Shown piece after piece: positions 33,278-41,954 of a DNA stretch of 64,000 nt. The notes under the pieces were generated by a model. It was not told the DNA's origin, made no database searches, and saw only the letters and a list, made by a program, of their open reading frames with translations. The DNA is from UBA2767 sp965228625 (lineage in GTDB: Bacteria > Pseudomonadota > Alphaproteobacteria > Rhizobiales > Methyloligellaceae), in NCBI GenBank assembly GCA_965228625.1, contig OZ245829.1, forward strand, positions 3,844,001 to 3,908,000, written 5' to 3'. How positions within the stretch are numbered: position 1 is the stretch's first letter; each line of letters starts with the position of its first letter. The position numbers and the translations under genes are program-made.

Positions 33278-35174
33278 CGCGCGTGTCCTCGGGCTTGCCC
33301 TGAGCAATCTGCGGCGCGTCGGGCAGGCTCGGACGCTTCCGGAACGGCGCCAGCCGTATGGCCTTGTCGAACAGCGCCTCGCCGCTGGGGTCGCGCATGT
33401 CGTCGACGAGCGCCTTCATCTGCGGCGTGGGTTGCGGCGTGAGGAGACTGACTGCCGTACCGGCGACAAATCCGGCCGGAACGCCGAGGATGGCCGCCAA
33501 CTCACCGCTCAACGCCGGGAAGAGCGTGCCCGCCCCTGTGAGCTGCAACGCCATATGCGCAGCGGCAACCGAGGCGCCGGCAAGCATGGCGGCGAGCGCC
33601 CCCCATTTCGTGGTTCGTTTCCACCAGATGGAGAGCATAAGCGCGGGGAGAAACGTTGCGCCGGCGAGCGAGAACGCGGCGATGGCCGCCCGCAATACGT
33701 CGAAGTCGTTGGTCGTCACGTACCAGGCCGCGCCGATCGTCAGAATGACCATGGCGAGGCGCGCCACGATCAGGCGCTTTCCATGGCTGGCGGAGCGGTG
33801 GATGAGACCATTGTAGAGATCGTCGCTGATGGCGCTTCCGGCAGCGAATGCGTGGGCCGCCCCCGCCGCCAGCGTTGCGGCAATGCCGGCGGTTGCTGCG
33901 AAGACGACGAGGATAAAGGGAAGTCCGGCCACGATCGGGAGTGACAGTGCAACGCCGTCGCGCGAGATGAGCAACTCGGCCGCGCTGATCACTCCGTCGG
34001 CGTTCCGGTCGGTGAAGTCGGCAAGTCCGGCGTTGCGCAGGCTGCCGATCCAGGCAGGCAGGTCCGAGGGCGTGATCCCGACGATCTGCTCCAGCACGGA
34101 GTACTTGGCAAATACGGCGTAGGCCGGTGCGGTGATCAGAAAGAACCCGACGAACAACGTGCCCCAGCCCATCAGCCGGCGCGACTGCTCCGTCGTGATT
34201 GCGCTGCCCGCGCGCAGTAGGAGACTCGGCATCGCCGCGACCCCGGCGAGCACGCAAAATGCAAGGAACGCGAAATCGGTTCGCGAGAGGGCGCCGAACG
34301 GCTGCAGAAACGGTTTCGTCGAGGGCTCCGGCAGCTCGCCGGGAAGCCCCTCGAGCATCGGCGGCGGGGTGGATGCCGATGTCCCCAGAGCGACCTCGTT
34401 GATCGAGAGACGTTCCAGCAACCATCCATAGGTCAACTGCGGTAGCGGGAGGTTGGTTACCTGTATGGAAACCACGACCAGGGGAACGAGCAGCCCGCCC
34501 ATGACGACCGTGTACTGGACGCTCTGTGTCCAGCCGAGCGAGCGCAGTCCGCCGATCACGAGCGTGGCGATGATCAGCCCCGCACCGCAGAACACCGCCG
34601 CCTCGAATGACACGGATGCAAACAGCGAGGTCACGAATGCGCCGATGCGGAGTTCCGCGGCCAGCAGGATGACCACGGGAGGCAGAACGAGCAGGCCCGC
34701 CACGGCGCCGAGCGTGGCGCTGCCGTAGCGCAGGCGAAAGAACCCTGGAAGTGTGTAGGCGCCGGTTTTCCGCAGAAACGGAATGAACAGCACCGCACTC
34801 AGGGCGAAGCCGGAGATCAGGCCAATGGCCAGCGCGAGGGCGTCGAACCCGATCAGGTAGAGGCTCCCGGTGAGAGCGAACAGTCCGACGCCGCCGATGG
34901 CGGTGACGGCGAGCGCGAGCCCGCCGAATACCGGCGGCATACGTCGGCTGGCGCAGAAGAACTCATGCAGATCGAGCGTCCGCGTCAGTACCGCGATGGC
35001 AAGGTACAACAGCAGCGGAATGACGATCATGGCGTGGCTGAGCCACAGCTTCGGTGCGCCGAGCTGCTCCAGCAGGGCGAGGACGAGCAAGAGCGACGTA
35101 AACGCGCTCACGAAGATCGCGTAATGCGTCCCCAGTCTCGGGTTCAGCGGGCGGTATTGGTTCTGCAGCGACAT
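33264..35174 (-). CDS. Sodium:solute symporter (SSS), DUF4212-associated large subunit
   Basis: This protein of about 636 residues has roughly thirteen transmembrane helices of the SSS family, the branch that works with a DUF4212 small subunit. Related proteins carry acetate, pyruvate or similar carboxylates with sodium. An extramembrane loop contains a perfect 12-residue EF-hand calcium loop, DRNADGVISAAE (bases 33975-34010). The start is uncertain: ATG 35174 (MSLQNQY) is listed, but GTG 35216 overlaps the upstream stop as GTGA and may be used through coupling. A symporter-kinase of the CrbS type lies close by. Confidence 0.88.
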   Translation of the reverse strand: MSLQNQYRPLNPRLGTHYAIFVSAFTSLLLVLALLEQLGAPKLWLSHAMIVIPLLLYLAIAVLTRTLDLHEFFCASRRMPPVFGGLALAVTAIGGVGLFALTGSLYLIGFDALALAIGLISGFALSAVLFIPFLRKTGAYTLPGFFRLRYGSATLGAVAGLLVLPPVVILLAAELRIGAFVTSLFASVSFEAAVFCGAGLIIATLVIGGLRSLGWTQSVQYTVVMGGLLVPLVVVSIQVTNLPLPQLTYGWLLERLSINEVALGTSASTPPPMLEGLPGELPEPSTKPFLQPFGALSRTDFAFLAFCVLAGVAAMPSLLLRAGSAITTEQSRRLMGWGTLFVGFFLITAPAYAVFAKYSVLEQIVGITPSDLPAWIGSLRNAGLADFTDRNADGVISAAELLISRDGVALSLPIVAGLPFILVVFAATAGIAATLAAGAAHAFAAGSAISDDLYNGLIHRSASHGKRLIVARLAMVILTIGAAWYVTTNDFDVLRAAIAAFSLAGATFLPALMLSIWWKRTTKWGALAAMLAGASVAAAHMALQLTGAGTLFPALSGELAAILGVPAGFVAGTAVSLLTPQPTPQMKALVDDMRDPSGEALFDKAIRLAPFRKRPSLPDAPQIAQGKPEDTRDATA

Positions 35175-35212
35175 CGGAGTGGACTTGCGGGTGCGGACTT
35201 GGGGTCTTGCGG

Positions 35213-35473
35213 TCACATATCGTCGGTGGCGCCAAACTTCCTGTCGGTCTCGGACTGCCGGCCGACGCCCCAGAAGACTGCGACAATCACGATGATCATC
35301 ATGCCCTGTGCGGCGAAATAATAGCCGAGTGGAAACCCGAGAACGGAATCTGCGTTGAGTTCTAGGGCGAACAGCGGCAAAACGAAGGCACAGACCGCAA
35401 CAAGGGCGCTGACTCCAATGGCGAGGGCAAAGGTATAGACCCAGTACCTGGTGCGTTGATCTTCATCAATCAT
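35213..35473 (-). CDS. DUF4212 symporter small subunit
   Basis: This 86-residue protein has two transmembrane helices and the family motif GFPLGYYFAAQG, with the C-terminal segment ETDRKFG. DUF4212 proteins (TIGR03647) are small subunits of sodium/solute symporters encoded just upstream of the SSS subunit, as here. The coupling is tight, with the stop adjoining or overlapping the next start. It is the first gene of the operon and is divergent from the response regulator gene. Confidence 0.88.
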   Translation of the reverse strand: MIDEDQRTRYWVYTFALAIGVSALVAVCAFVLPLFALELNADSVLGFPLGYYFAAQGMMIIVIVAVFWGVGRQSETDRKFGATDDM

Positions 35474-35727
35474 CGGGCGTGTTGTCCTCCGCCGTTACGG
35501 CTGCGAAGTCGAGATGGACGAGGGTTATCAGTCTTGCGGTGGTAAGCAAAGCCTTGAAACGGGGCGCAGGCGAGGACGCGGCTCTCGCTGTTCACATGTG
35601 CATACTTCGTTTCATTGAATTTGCTGACTTTTTTAATCTACACTGCGCGTTGTGGCGCTGAGGCGATCGTTTGGGGACAGTGCGCTTCCGCCGCCGCAAA
35701 ATCGCAATAACCGGGAAACCCAGAAAG

Positions 35728-36387
35728 ATGGCCGCCCACAGCATCATCATCGTCGACGACCATCCGCTGTTTCGAGACGCGCTGCGTCAGGCGCTCAGCG
35801 ACAGTTTTAGCGATTTGAAGATATCAGAGGCGGGTTCGCTCGACGGCATTGCCGGCGCACTGGAGCAGAACGCGGAGACCGACCTGATCTTGCTCGACCT
35901 CGCCATGCCCGGGGTCAAGGGTTTCTCCGGACTGATGTATCTGCGCGCGCAATACCCGGAAATCCCGGTGGTTGTCGTTTCGGCCAACGAGGACCCGCAC
36001 GCCATCCGCCGCTGCATCGAGTTCGGGGCGTCGGGGTTCATTCCCAAGTCTCTTCCCGTCGAGACCATCCGCGAGGCGGTGCGCGCGGTCCTGGAGGGCG
36101 AAGTCTGGACGCCCCCGGATCTTGATCTGACCGGAGATGGCGACGGAGAGACGGCCGACCTGGTTTCCCGGCTTGCCACGCTCACGCCGCAGCAGGTGCG
36201 TGTCCTCATGATGTTGGGGGAAGGGCTGCTCAACAAGCAGATCGCCTACAAGCTCAGCGTATCCGAGGCGACGATCAAGGCGCATGTTTCGGCCATTCTG
36301 CAGAAACTCGGTGTCGACAGCCGGACCCAGGCGGTGATTGCGGTGGGCAAGATCGAGGGTCAGGACTGGCAGGCGGTGCCCGACTGA
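35728..36387 (+). CDS. NarL/FixJ-type response regulator (CrbR-like)
   Basis: This 219-residue protein has an N-terminal receiver domain with acidic pocket IIIVDDH, phospho-acceptor Asp57 (LLDLAMPG) and the switch Lys in FIPKS. A C-terminal LuxR-type helix-turn-helix follows (LTPQQVRVLMMLGEGLLNKQ, then VSEATIKAHVSAIL). It lies between the DUF4212/SSS operon (divergent) and a symporter-kinase (convergent). CrbR/CrbS pairs control acetate use and the symporter in gammaproteobacteria, so this gene is a good candidate regulator of the adjacent symporter operon. Confidence 0.9.
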   Translation: MAAHSIIIVDDHPLFRDALRQALSDSFSDLKISEAGSLDGIAGALEQNAETDLILLDLAMPGVKGFSGLMYLRAQYPEIPVVVVSANEDPHAIRRCIEFGASGFIPKSLPVETIREAVRAVLEGEVWTPPDLDLTGDGDGETADLVSRLATLTPQQVRVLMMLGEGLLNKQIAYKLSVSEATIKAHVSAILQKLGVDSRTQAVIAVGKIEGQDWQAVPD

Positions 36388-36432
36388 ACCGTCACGCAAC
36401 TGACCGTCAGCATATCGACGCAGGATTAGAGC

Positions 36433-39400
36433 CTATTCGGCGGCCGCCTGGCGGATGCGCGACTGTGCCATCACTGCTCTGAGGGAGGCGGGCCGCAGGG
36501 GTTTCCGCAAAAGCTGCAATCCTTCCGCACGCACCAGCTCCTGTACCTCCCGTGAGCGGTCGGCTGTGATGACAACTGCGGGAACGTCAAATCCGAGCTC
36601 GCTTCGCACCGCGCGAACGGCATCAATGCCGGTTTCCCCGTCCAGGTGATAGTCGGCGAGGATGATCTCCGGCGGACGTGAGCTTGCCCGCACCTGGGCC
36701 ACCGCATCATCGGATCCGGTCGCCTTCAGAACGTGGCAGCCCCATCCGGTCAGCAGTGTCTCCATACCCTCCAGAATCGCCGGTTCGTTATCGAGACACA
36801 GTGCCGTGCAGCCGGCGATCTGTCCGGCTACCGAGCGCGGGGCGCCGGCGCGGCGTTGCACGCGCGGCTCGGCGACAGGCAGAATGACGGAAAAGACGGA
36901 CCCCAGGCGACTGCGGGATTCAAGTCGCACGTCGTGGTCGAGAATCCGCCCGATGCGTTCGACGATCGACAGTCCGAGACCGAGACCGTGCGTGCCGACG
37001 CTGTTGGTGTTGAGACGCTGGAACTCCTTGAAGATCTCGCGCTGCTTGTTCTTCGGAATGCCCGGCCCGGTATCGCAGATCTGCACTTCGAGCCGATCGG
37101 CGGACCGCCTGCGGCACCCGAGCACCACGCGCCCCTGATCGGTGTATTTGATGGCGTTGGAAATCAGGTTCTGCAGAACACGGCGCAGCAGCCGGCGGTC
37201 GGACTCAACCGAAAGGCTGGAGGTGTGCACGCGCAGGTCGAGCCCCCTGTCCTTGGCCATCGGTTCGAACTCGAGCTTGAGCTGCATCAGCAGGTCTGCA
37301 ACCGGAAACACGCTGATTTCCGGCTTCATGGCGCCGGCGTCGAGGCGAGAGATGTCGAGCAGCGTGCCGAGGATCTCCTCGACCGCTTCGAGGGACGCAT
37401 CGACGTTGCGAATGAGGCGCCCGTCCTCGCCGCGCCTTTTGCGTTCGACGAGGGACGTGGTGTAGAGCCGCGCCGCGTTCAGCGGCTGGAGAATGTCATG
37501 GCTTGCCGCGGCGAGAAACCGCGTCTTGCCGAGATTGGCGTCGTCGGCTTTGGCCTTCGCCTTGGCAAGCTCGCGGTTCACCTTGGTAAGCTCCGCCGTG
37601 CGCTCGCGCACGCGGCGTTCCAGCGTCTCGTTGGCGCGCGCCAGAGCCTCGGCGGCTTCGACCCGGTCGGTGATGTCGGTGTACGTGGTGACGATGCCGC
37701 CTTGCGGCATGGAGTTGGTGCGCACTTCAACGACCCGTCCGGCCGGGCTCACCCGTTCCTGAAATGTCTCCTGGGTCACCGCGAGTTTGTGGATGCGGTC
37801 TGAAACGAGGTCTTCCGTGTTCCCCTCGCCGAGGTCGCCGCGCTCGGCGCAATGCCGCATGATCTCGTCCAGCGGCACACCGATCCGGCCGAACTCCTGC
37901 GGAAGACTGAGGATTTCGCGGAACTGACGGTTCCAGCAGATCAGCCGCATGTCCTTGTCGTACACCGAAATCCCCTGCCGGACCTGGTCCAGCGCCGACT
38001 GCAGCAGATCGCGGTTGTACTGGATGGCCTCGGATGCATCGTCGAGCAGCCTTTGCGCGGATTTGACGCCGACCGCGCGGCGCCGCAGGAGCAGGGACAG
38101 CACGAGGCGCGACGATGCGGTGCCGACGGCGCTGGCAAGGAGATGCTCCGTATAACGCAACAGATGAACGTCGGCCTCGGAACTGGGATGCAGGTCCTCG
38201 TTTCTGGACGAGGCGTACTCCTTGAAGGATCGCCTCGCACGTTCCTCGCCGACATAGCGCCCGGCGGTTTTCTGGAGTTCCTCGACCGTGATCGACGTCC
38301 GCCACAGACGGAAGCCCGGTGTCTGCGGGCGCACAAGCTCATCCTGAATGAAGACGTTGGCCTGAAGCCGCTCGATCGGTTCCGGCGAGCGCAACAGCGA
38401 GACCGTGATGTAGGCGACGATGTTGAACAACAGGCTCCAGAAAACGCCATGCGGCACCGGCTCGAACTCGAAATTGAAGAGCTCCTGCGGCTTGAGCAGG
38501 CCGAGGCCGAATGGACCGTTCACCAGAATGTCGTTCGCCAGAAGTCCGGACTGTACGAATGCGGGAATGAGGAGCGTATATGCCCACAGAATGAAGCCCG
38601 CAACGATGCCGGCAATGGCGCCGCGCGCCGTCCCGCGGCGCCAGACGAGCCCGCCGAAGAACGCCGGTGCAAACTGGGCAATCGCCGCGAACGACAGCAA
38701 GCCGATAGACGCAAGCGCGCCGGCGCCGCCGATCATCCGGTAGAAGATGTAGGCCAGAATGAGAATCGCGAAGATCGCCGAGCGGCGAATGTTCAGGAGC
38801 GAGGTGCTGAGATCCTCGCGCGCCGTCACGTTGAGGAACTGCCTGCGCAGCAGCAACGGGACGACCAGATCGTTGGAGATCATGATGGAGAGCGCGACGG
38901 TCGCCACAATCACCATCGCCGTGGCAGCCGAAAGCCCGCCGATAAAGGCCGCGAGCGTGACGAACTGGGCACCGTCTGAAAGCGGCAGGGCCAGCACGAA
39001 CATGTCGGCCGAAACTTCGCCGTTCGGGAACGTCAGCAGTCCGGCGATGGCGATCGGCACCACAAAGATATTGATCGCGATGAGGTAGAGGGGAAACAGC
39101 CAGGCCGCCCGGCGCACCTCGGTTTCCGAGTTGTTCTCGACCACCGTGACATGGAATTGGCGCGGTAGCAGGATGATGCAGACGAGCGACAGGAACGTGA
39201 CGGTGATCCACGCGCCGCCGTTGAAACCGCGGGTGAACAGTTCCGAGATCTGCGGCGTTTCCGCGGCGCGTTCGAGAAGCGGCCCGAGGCCGCCGAACAT
39301 GCTGAACGTGATGTAGGCGCCGACCAGCAGAAACGCGAGAATCTTGACGATCGACTCCGTCGCGATGGCCAGGATCAGGCCTTCCTGGTGCTCCGTGGCA

Positions 39401-39960
39401 TCGATGTGACGGGTGCCGAAAAGGATCGCGAACAGCGCCATCAGCACCGCGACGATGAAGGCGATATCGCCCAGCGGCGTGCCTGACAGCGCGGCATCGG
39501 GACCACCGCCGACGGGACCGATGATGGTGGTGACGGACTCCGCAACGGCCTTGAGCTGCAGGGCGATGTAGGGGAGCGTGCCGGCGACCGCGATCACCGT
39601 CACGATGGCGGCAAGCGTCGGGTTCTTGCCGTAACGCGCGGCGATGAAGTCGGCGATAGAGGTGATGTTCTGGGTCTTGGACAGCCGGATGATCCGGATC
39701 ACCAGCGGCCAGCCGACCGCGAACATGATGATCGGTCCGATATAGACGGGGATGAAGTTGTAGCCGGTGGTCGCGGACAGGCCGACGCTGCCGAAAAACG
39801 TCCATGACGTGCAGTACACCGCGAGCGAGAGGGCATAGATCGCGGGACGGCTCTTGGTTGACGGTCTCGATTTGGCCTGCCGATCACCGAAATAGGCGAC
39901 GCCGAAGAGAAAGCCCAGATAGGCCAGCGCCGCGGTGATGATGATCCAGCCGTCAATCAT
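36433..39960 (-). CDS. SSS-domain hybrid histidine kinase (CrbS-like)
   Basis: This 1175-residue protein begins with a 13-helix sodium:solute symporter-like domain (about 1-535). A PAS domain (about 655-765) and a coiled coil follow. The HisKA domain has phospho-acceptor His821 (AAASHDILQP). The ATPase domain shows LQNLISNAIKYT, DTGPGIP and GLGLGLSI. A C-terminal receiver has Asp1103 (LADYH). This is the CrbS/NahK-type architecture, in which a transporter-like domain is proposed to sense or carry the signal molecule. It converges with a CrbR-like regulator gene, the probable partner. ATG 39960 is preferred over 40002. Confidence 0.92.
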   Translation of the reverse strand: MIDGWIIITAALAYLGFLFGVAYFGDRQAKSRPSTKSRPAIYALSLAVYCTSWTFFGSVGLSATTGYNFIPVYIGPIIMFAVGWPLVIRIIRLSKTQNITSIADFIAARYGKNPTLAAIVTVIAVAGTLPYIALQLKAVAESVTTIIGPVGGGPDAALSGTPLGDIAFIVAVLMALFAILFGTRHIDATEHQEGLILAIATESIVKILAFLLVGAYITFSMFGGLGPLLERAAETPQISELFTRGFNGGAWITVTFLSLVCIILLPRQFHVTVVENNSETEVRRAAWLFPLYLIAINIFVVPIAIAGLLTFPNGEVSADMFVLALPLSDGAQFVTLAAFIGGLSAATAMVIVATVALSIMISNDLVVPLLLRRQFLNVTAREDLSTSLLNIRRSAIFAILILAYIFYRMIGGAGALASIGLLSFAAIAQFAPAFFGGLVWRRGTARGAIAGIVAGFILWAYTLLIPAFVQSGLLANDILVNGPFGLGLLKPQELFNFEFEPVPHGVFWSLLFNIVAYITVSLLRSPEPIERLQANVFIQDELVRPQTPGFRLWRTSITVEELQKTAGRYVGEERARRSFKEYASSRNEDLHPSSEADVHLLRYTEHLLASAVGTASSRLVLSLLLRRRAVGVKSAQRLLDDASEAIQYNRDLLQSALDQVRQGISVYDKDMRLICWNRQFREILSLPQEFGRIGVPLDEIMRHCAERGDLGEGNTEDLVSDRIHKLAVTQETFQERVSPAGRVVEVRTNSMPQGGIVTTYTDITDRVEAAEALARANETLERRVRERTAELTKVNRELAKAKAKADDANLGKTRFLAAASHDILQPLNAARLYTTSLVERKRRGEDGRLIRNVDASLEAVEEILGTLLDISRLDAGAMKPEISVFPVADLLMQLKLEFEPMAKDRGLDLRVHTSSLSVESDRRLLRRVLQNLISNAIKYTDQGRVVLGCRRRSADRLEVQICDTGPGIPKNKQREIFKEFQRLNTNSVGTHGLGLGLSIVERIGRILDHDVRLESRSRLGSVFSVILPVAEPRVQRRAGAPRSVAGQIAGCTALCLDNEPAILEGMETLLTGWGCHVLKATGSDDAVAQVRASSRPPEIILADYHLDGETGIDAVRAVRSELGFDVPAVVITADRSREVQELVRAEGLQLLRKPLRPASLRAVMAQSRIRQAAAE

Positions 39961-40229
39961 GGGGCTCGAATCCTGCTTCGTCCCGCACGGCTCGCCGCAC
40001 ATGGGACAAGATTTTTCGGTTGGCTCAAGAGCTTACAATGTGTTCTGGCCGACCGCGAGTCTCGGGCGAGACGTGGTTTACGCATGGGGGGAGGGGCGCA
40101 TGGACACGCGGCGAGCGGATCGCCACACCAAATGCAACTATTGCGTGTATTTGATTTTGACGGCACGCTTCGTGCGAGCTAGAGCCTCCTGGAGGCGGGT
40201 CTGCAACGAGAGAGAGGGAACACCAAGTC

Positions 40230-40646
40230 ATGTTGAAGGAGTTCAAGGAATTCGCCATGCGCGGCAACGTGGTCGACATGGCGGTCGGCATCGTCATCGG
40301 GGCCGCGTTCACGTCGATCGTCAAGTCGCTGGTCGGCGACATCATCATGCCGATCGTCGGACTGGTCACGGGCGGCGTCGATTTCTCCAACATCTTCATC
40401 ACGCTCAAGGGCGGGAGCTTTGAAACGCTCAAGGCGGCGCAGGATGCGGGTGCCGTGACGCTGAATGTCGGGCTCTTCATCAATGCGATCATCAGTTTCC
40501 TGATCGTCGCGTTCGCCCTGTTCATGGTCATCAAGTCGATGAACCAGCTCAAGCGCGAGCAGGAGGAGAAACCGGAAGAAGAGCCTGAGCCGCCCAAGGA
40601 AGTGCAGTTGCTCGAAGAGATCCGCGACGCGCTTGTGAAGAAGTAG
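40230..40646 (+). CDS. mscL: Large-conductance mechanosensitive channel
   Basis: This 138-residue inner-membrane channel opens under membrane tension to release solutes during osmotic downshock. The amphipathic N-terminal helix (MLKEFKEFAMRGNVVDMAVG) leads into TM1 with IVIGAAFTSIVKSLVGDIIMP. A periplasmic loop and TM2 (INAIISFLIVAFALFMV) follow, then a charged C-terminal bundle. Length and motifs are typical. A GAGAGAGGG upstream gives a good ribosome site. It stands alone between two minus-strand genes. Confidence 0.97.
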   Translation: MLKEFKEFAMRGNVVDMAVGIVIGAAFTSIVKSLVGDIIMPIVGLVTGGVDFSNIFITLKGGSFETLKAAQDAGAVTLNVGLFINAIISFLIVAFALFMVIKSMNQLKREQEEKPEEEPEPPKEVQLLEEIRDALVKK

Positions 40647-40694
40647 GATAGTCCGGCGCGCGGACCGGGCTGCTACCGAACCGATTGCTGAGAC

Positions 40695-41930
40695 CTAACG
40701 CGCCGCGACGGTCCGATAGGCATTCGGGTTCTGGCGCGCGTTGAGCCAACGCGGCACCTCGTCCCCGGGCATGGGTTTCCCGTACAGAAAACCCTGGATA
40801 TGATCGATGCCCATCCGTCTGACCGCGGCAGCAACGGTGGGGGTTTCAACGCCCTCCGCGACCAGGCGAAGGTTCAGCCGCCTGCCAAGCTCGACACTGG
40901 CACGGACACTTTCGGCAGCAAATCCATCGTCCAGCATTTTCGCCACGAACGACCGGTCAATCTTCAGTTCCGAAAAAGGAAAGGTCCGCAGCATTTCGAT
41001 GTTCGAGTGCCCGGTGCCGAAGTCATCGACCGAGAGATCGAAACCCTTGACCCGCAGGCGCGCCAGGACCTCCATCGGCACCACGTCCTTTTTCAGAAGG
41101 CTGGCCTCGGTGATTTCCAGCACGATCTGCTCGCGCGCCAGTCCGGCGGCGTCGACGCGACCGGAAATCTCGTCCGGGATATTGATGTTGGTCAGGATTT
41201 GCGGGCTGAGGTTGATGGAGCAGCAGGCCGAGATGCCCCCGAGTTTCCATTGCTGGAGATGCCTGATTGCGTTGTTGAAGACCTCGAATGTCAGGCGCTC
41301 TATCAGGCCGCTCTCCTCCGCCACAGGGATAAAGAGCGAAGGTGGCACAATCCCCCATTCGGGGTGGCTCCATCGGGCGAGGGCCTCGGTACCCACGAAC
41401 TGACCGGTTTGCGCATCAACCTTCGGCTGGTGAAACGCGATAATCTGGTTGTTCGCGATCCCCCGATACAGGTCTTCATCCGAGATCAGCGCATCAAACT
41501 GCCTCGCCGGCGCGCGCACCATGTCGCGTGCCACCTCAATGAGCGTGTCAAGTTTGTGGGCATTGAGGGGTTTCTGGAGCTTGCCGACGACATTGAGCTT
41601 GTGCGCGCGTGCCAGTGACTGGGCCAGCCCGACCACGGACTCATGTTCTCCGCTCAGAATGCCGATCGCGCCGCCATAGTTCCGGCGCTCCAGATGCCTG
41701 AGGAACTCCAGGCCGTCCATGTTCGGCATCTTCAGGTCACACAGGATGAAATCCGGCGCATTGACGCCGCTGTCGATGATCTCGAGCGCTTGAAGCCCGT
41801 CATGCGCGATCGTGACCTCGCCCGCTACGCGCTTGCGAAAATGCCGCTCCACAATGGCGCACAGGATCGGATCGTCGTCCACGATCAGGACGTTGTGGAT
41901 GGTCCGGCTTTTTGTCTGGTCTGGTTGCAT
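40695..41930 (-). CDS. Receiver-EAL protein, cyclic-di-GMP phosphodiesterase
   Basis: This 411-residue protein has an N-terminal receiver (Asp65 in ILCDLKMP) and a C-terminal EAL domain. The EAL domain keeps all catalytic features: E182-A-L, SINLSPQ, EITE, DDFGTG, LKIDRSF, AEGVET and HIQGFLYG. It should therefore cut c-di-GMP to pGpG when the receiver permits. It lies 24 bases after a TadG-like gene on the same strand and is divergent, across that gene, from a hybrid kinase with an Hpt domain that could phosphorylate it. ATG 41930 is preferred over TTG 41948. Confidence 0.93.
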   Translation of the reverse strand: MQPDQTKSRTIHNVLIVDDDPILCAIVERHFRKRVAGEVTIAHDGLQALEIIDSGVNAPDFILCDLKMPNMDGLEFLRHLERRNYGGAIGILSGEHESVVGLAQSLARAHKLNVVGKLQKPLNAHKLDTLIEVARDMVRAPARQFDALISDEDLYRGIANNQIIAFHQPKVDAQTGQFVGTEALARWSHPEWGIVPPSLFIPVAEESGLIERLTFEVFNNAIRHLQQWKLGGISACCSINLSPQILTNINIPDEISGRVDAAGLAREQIVLEITEASLLKKDVVPMEVLARLRVKGFDLSVDDFGTGHSNIEMLRTFPFSELKIDRSFVAKMLDDGFAAESVRASVELGRRLNLRLVAEGVETPTVAAAVRRMGIDHIQGFLYGKPMPGDEVPRWLNARQNPNAYRTVAAR

Positions 41931-41954
41931 CTTCTGCCCCAAGAACAAGTCTTT

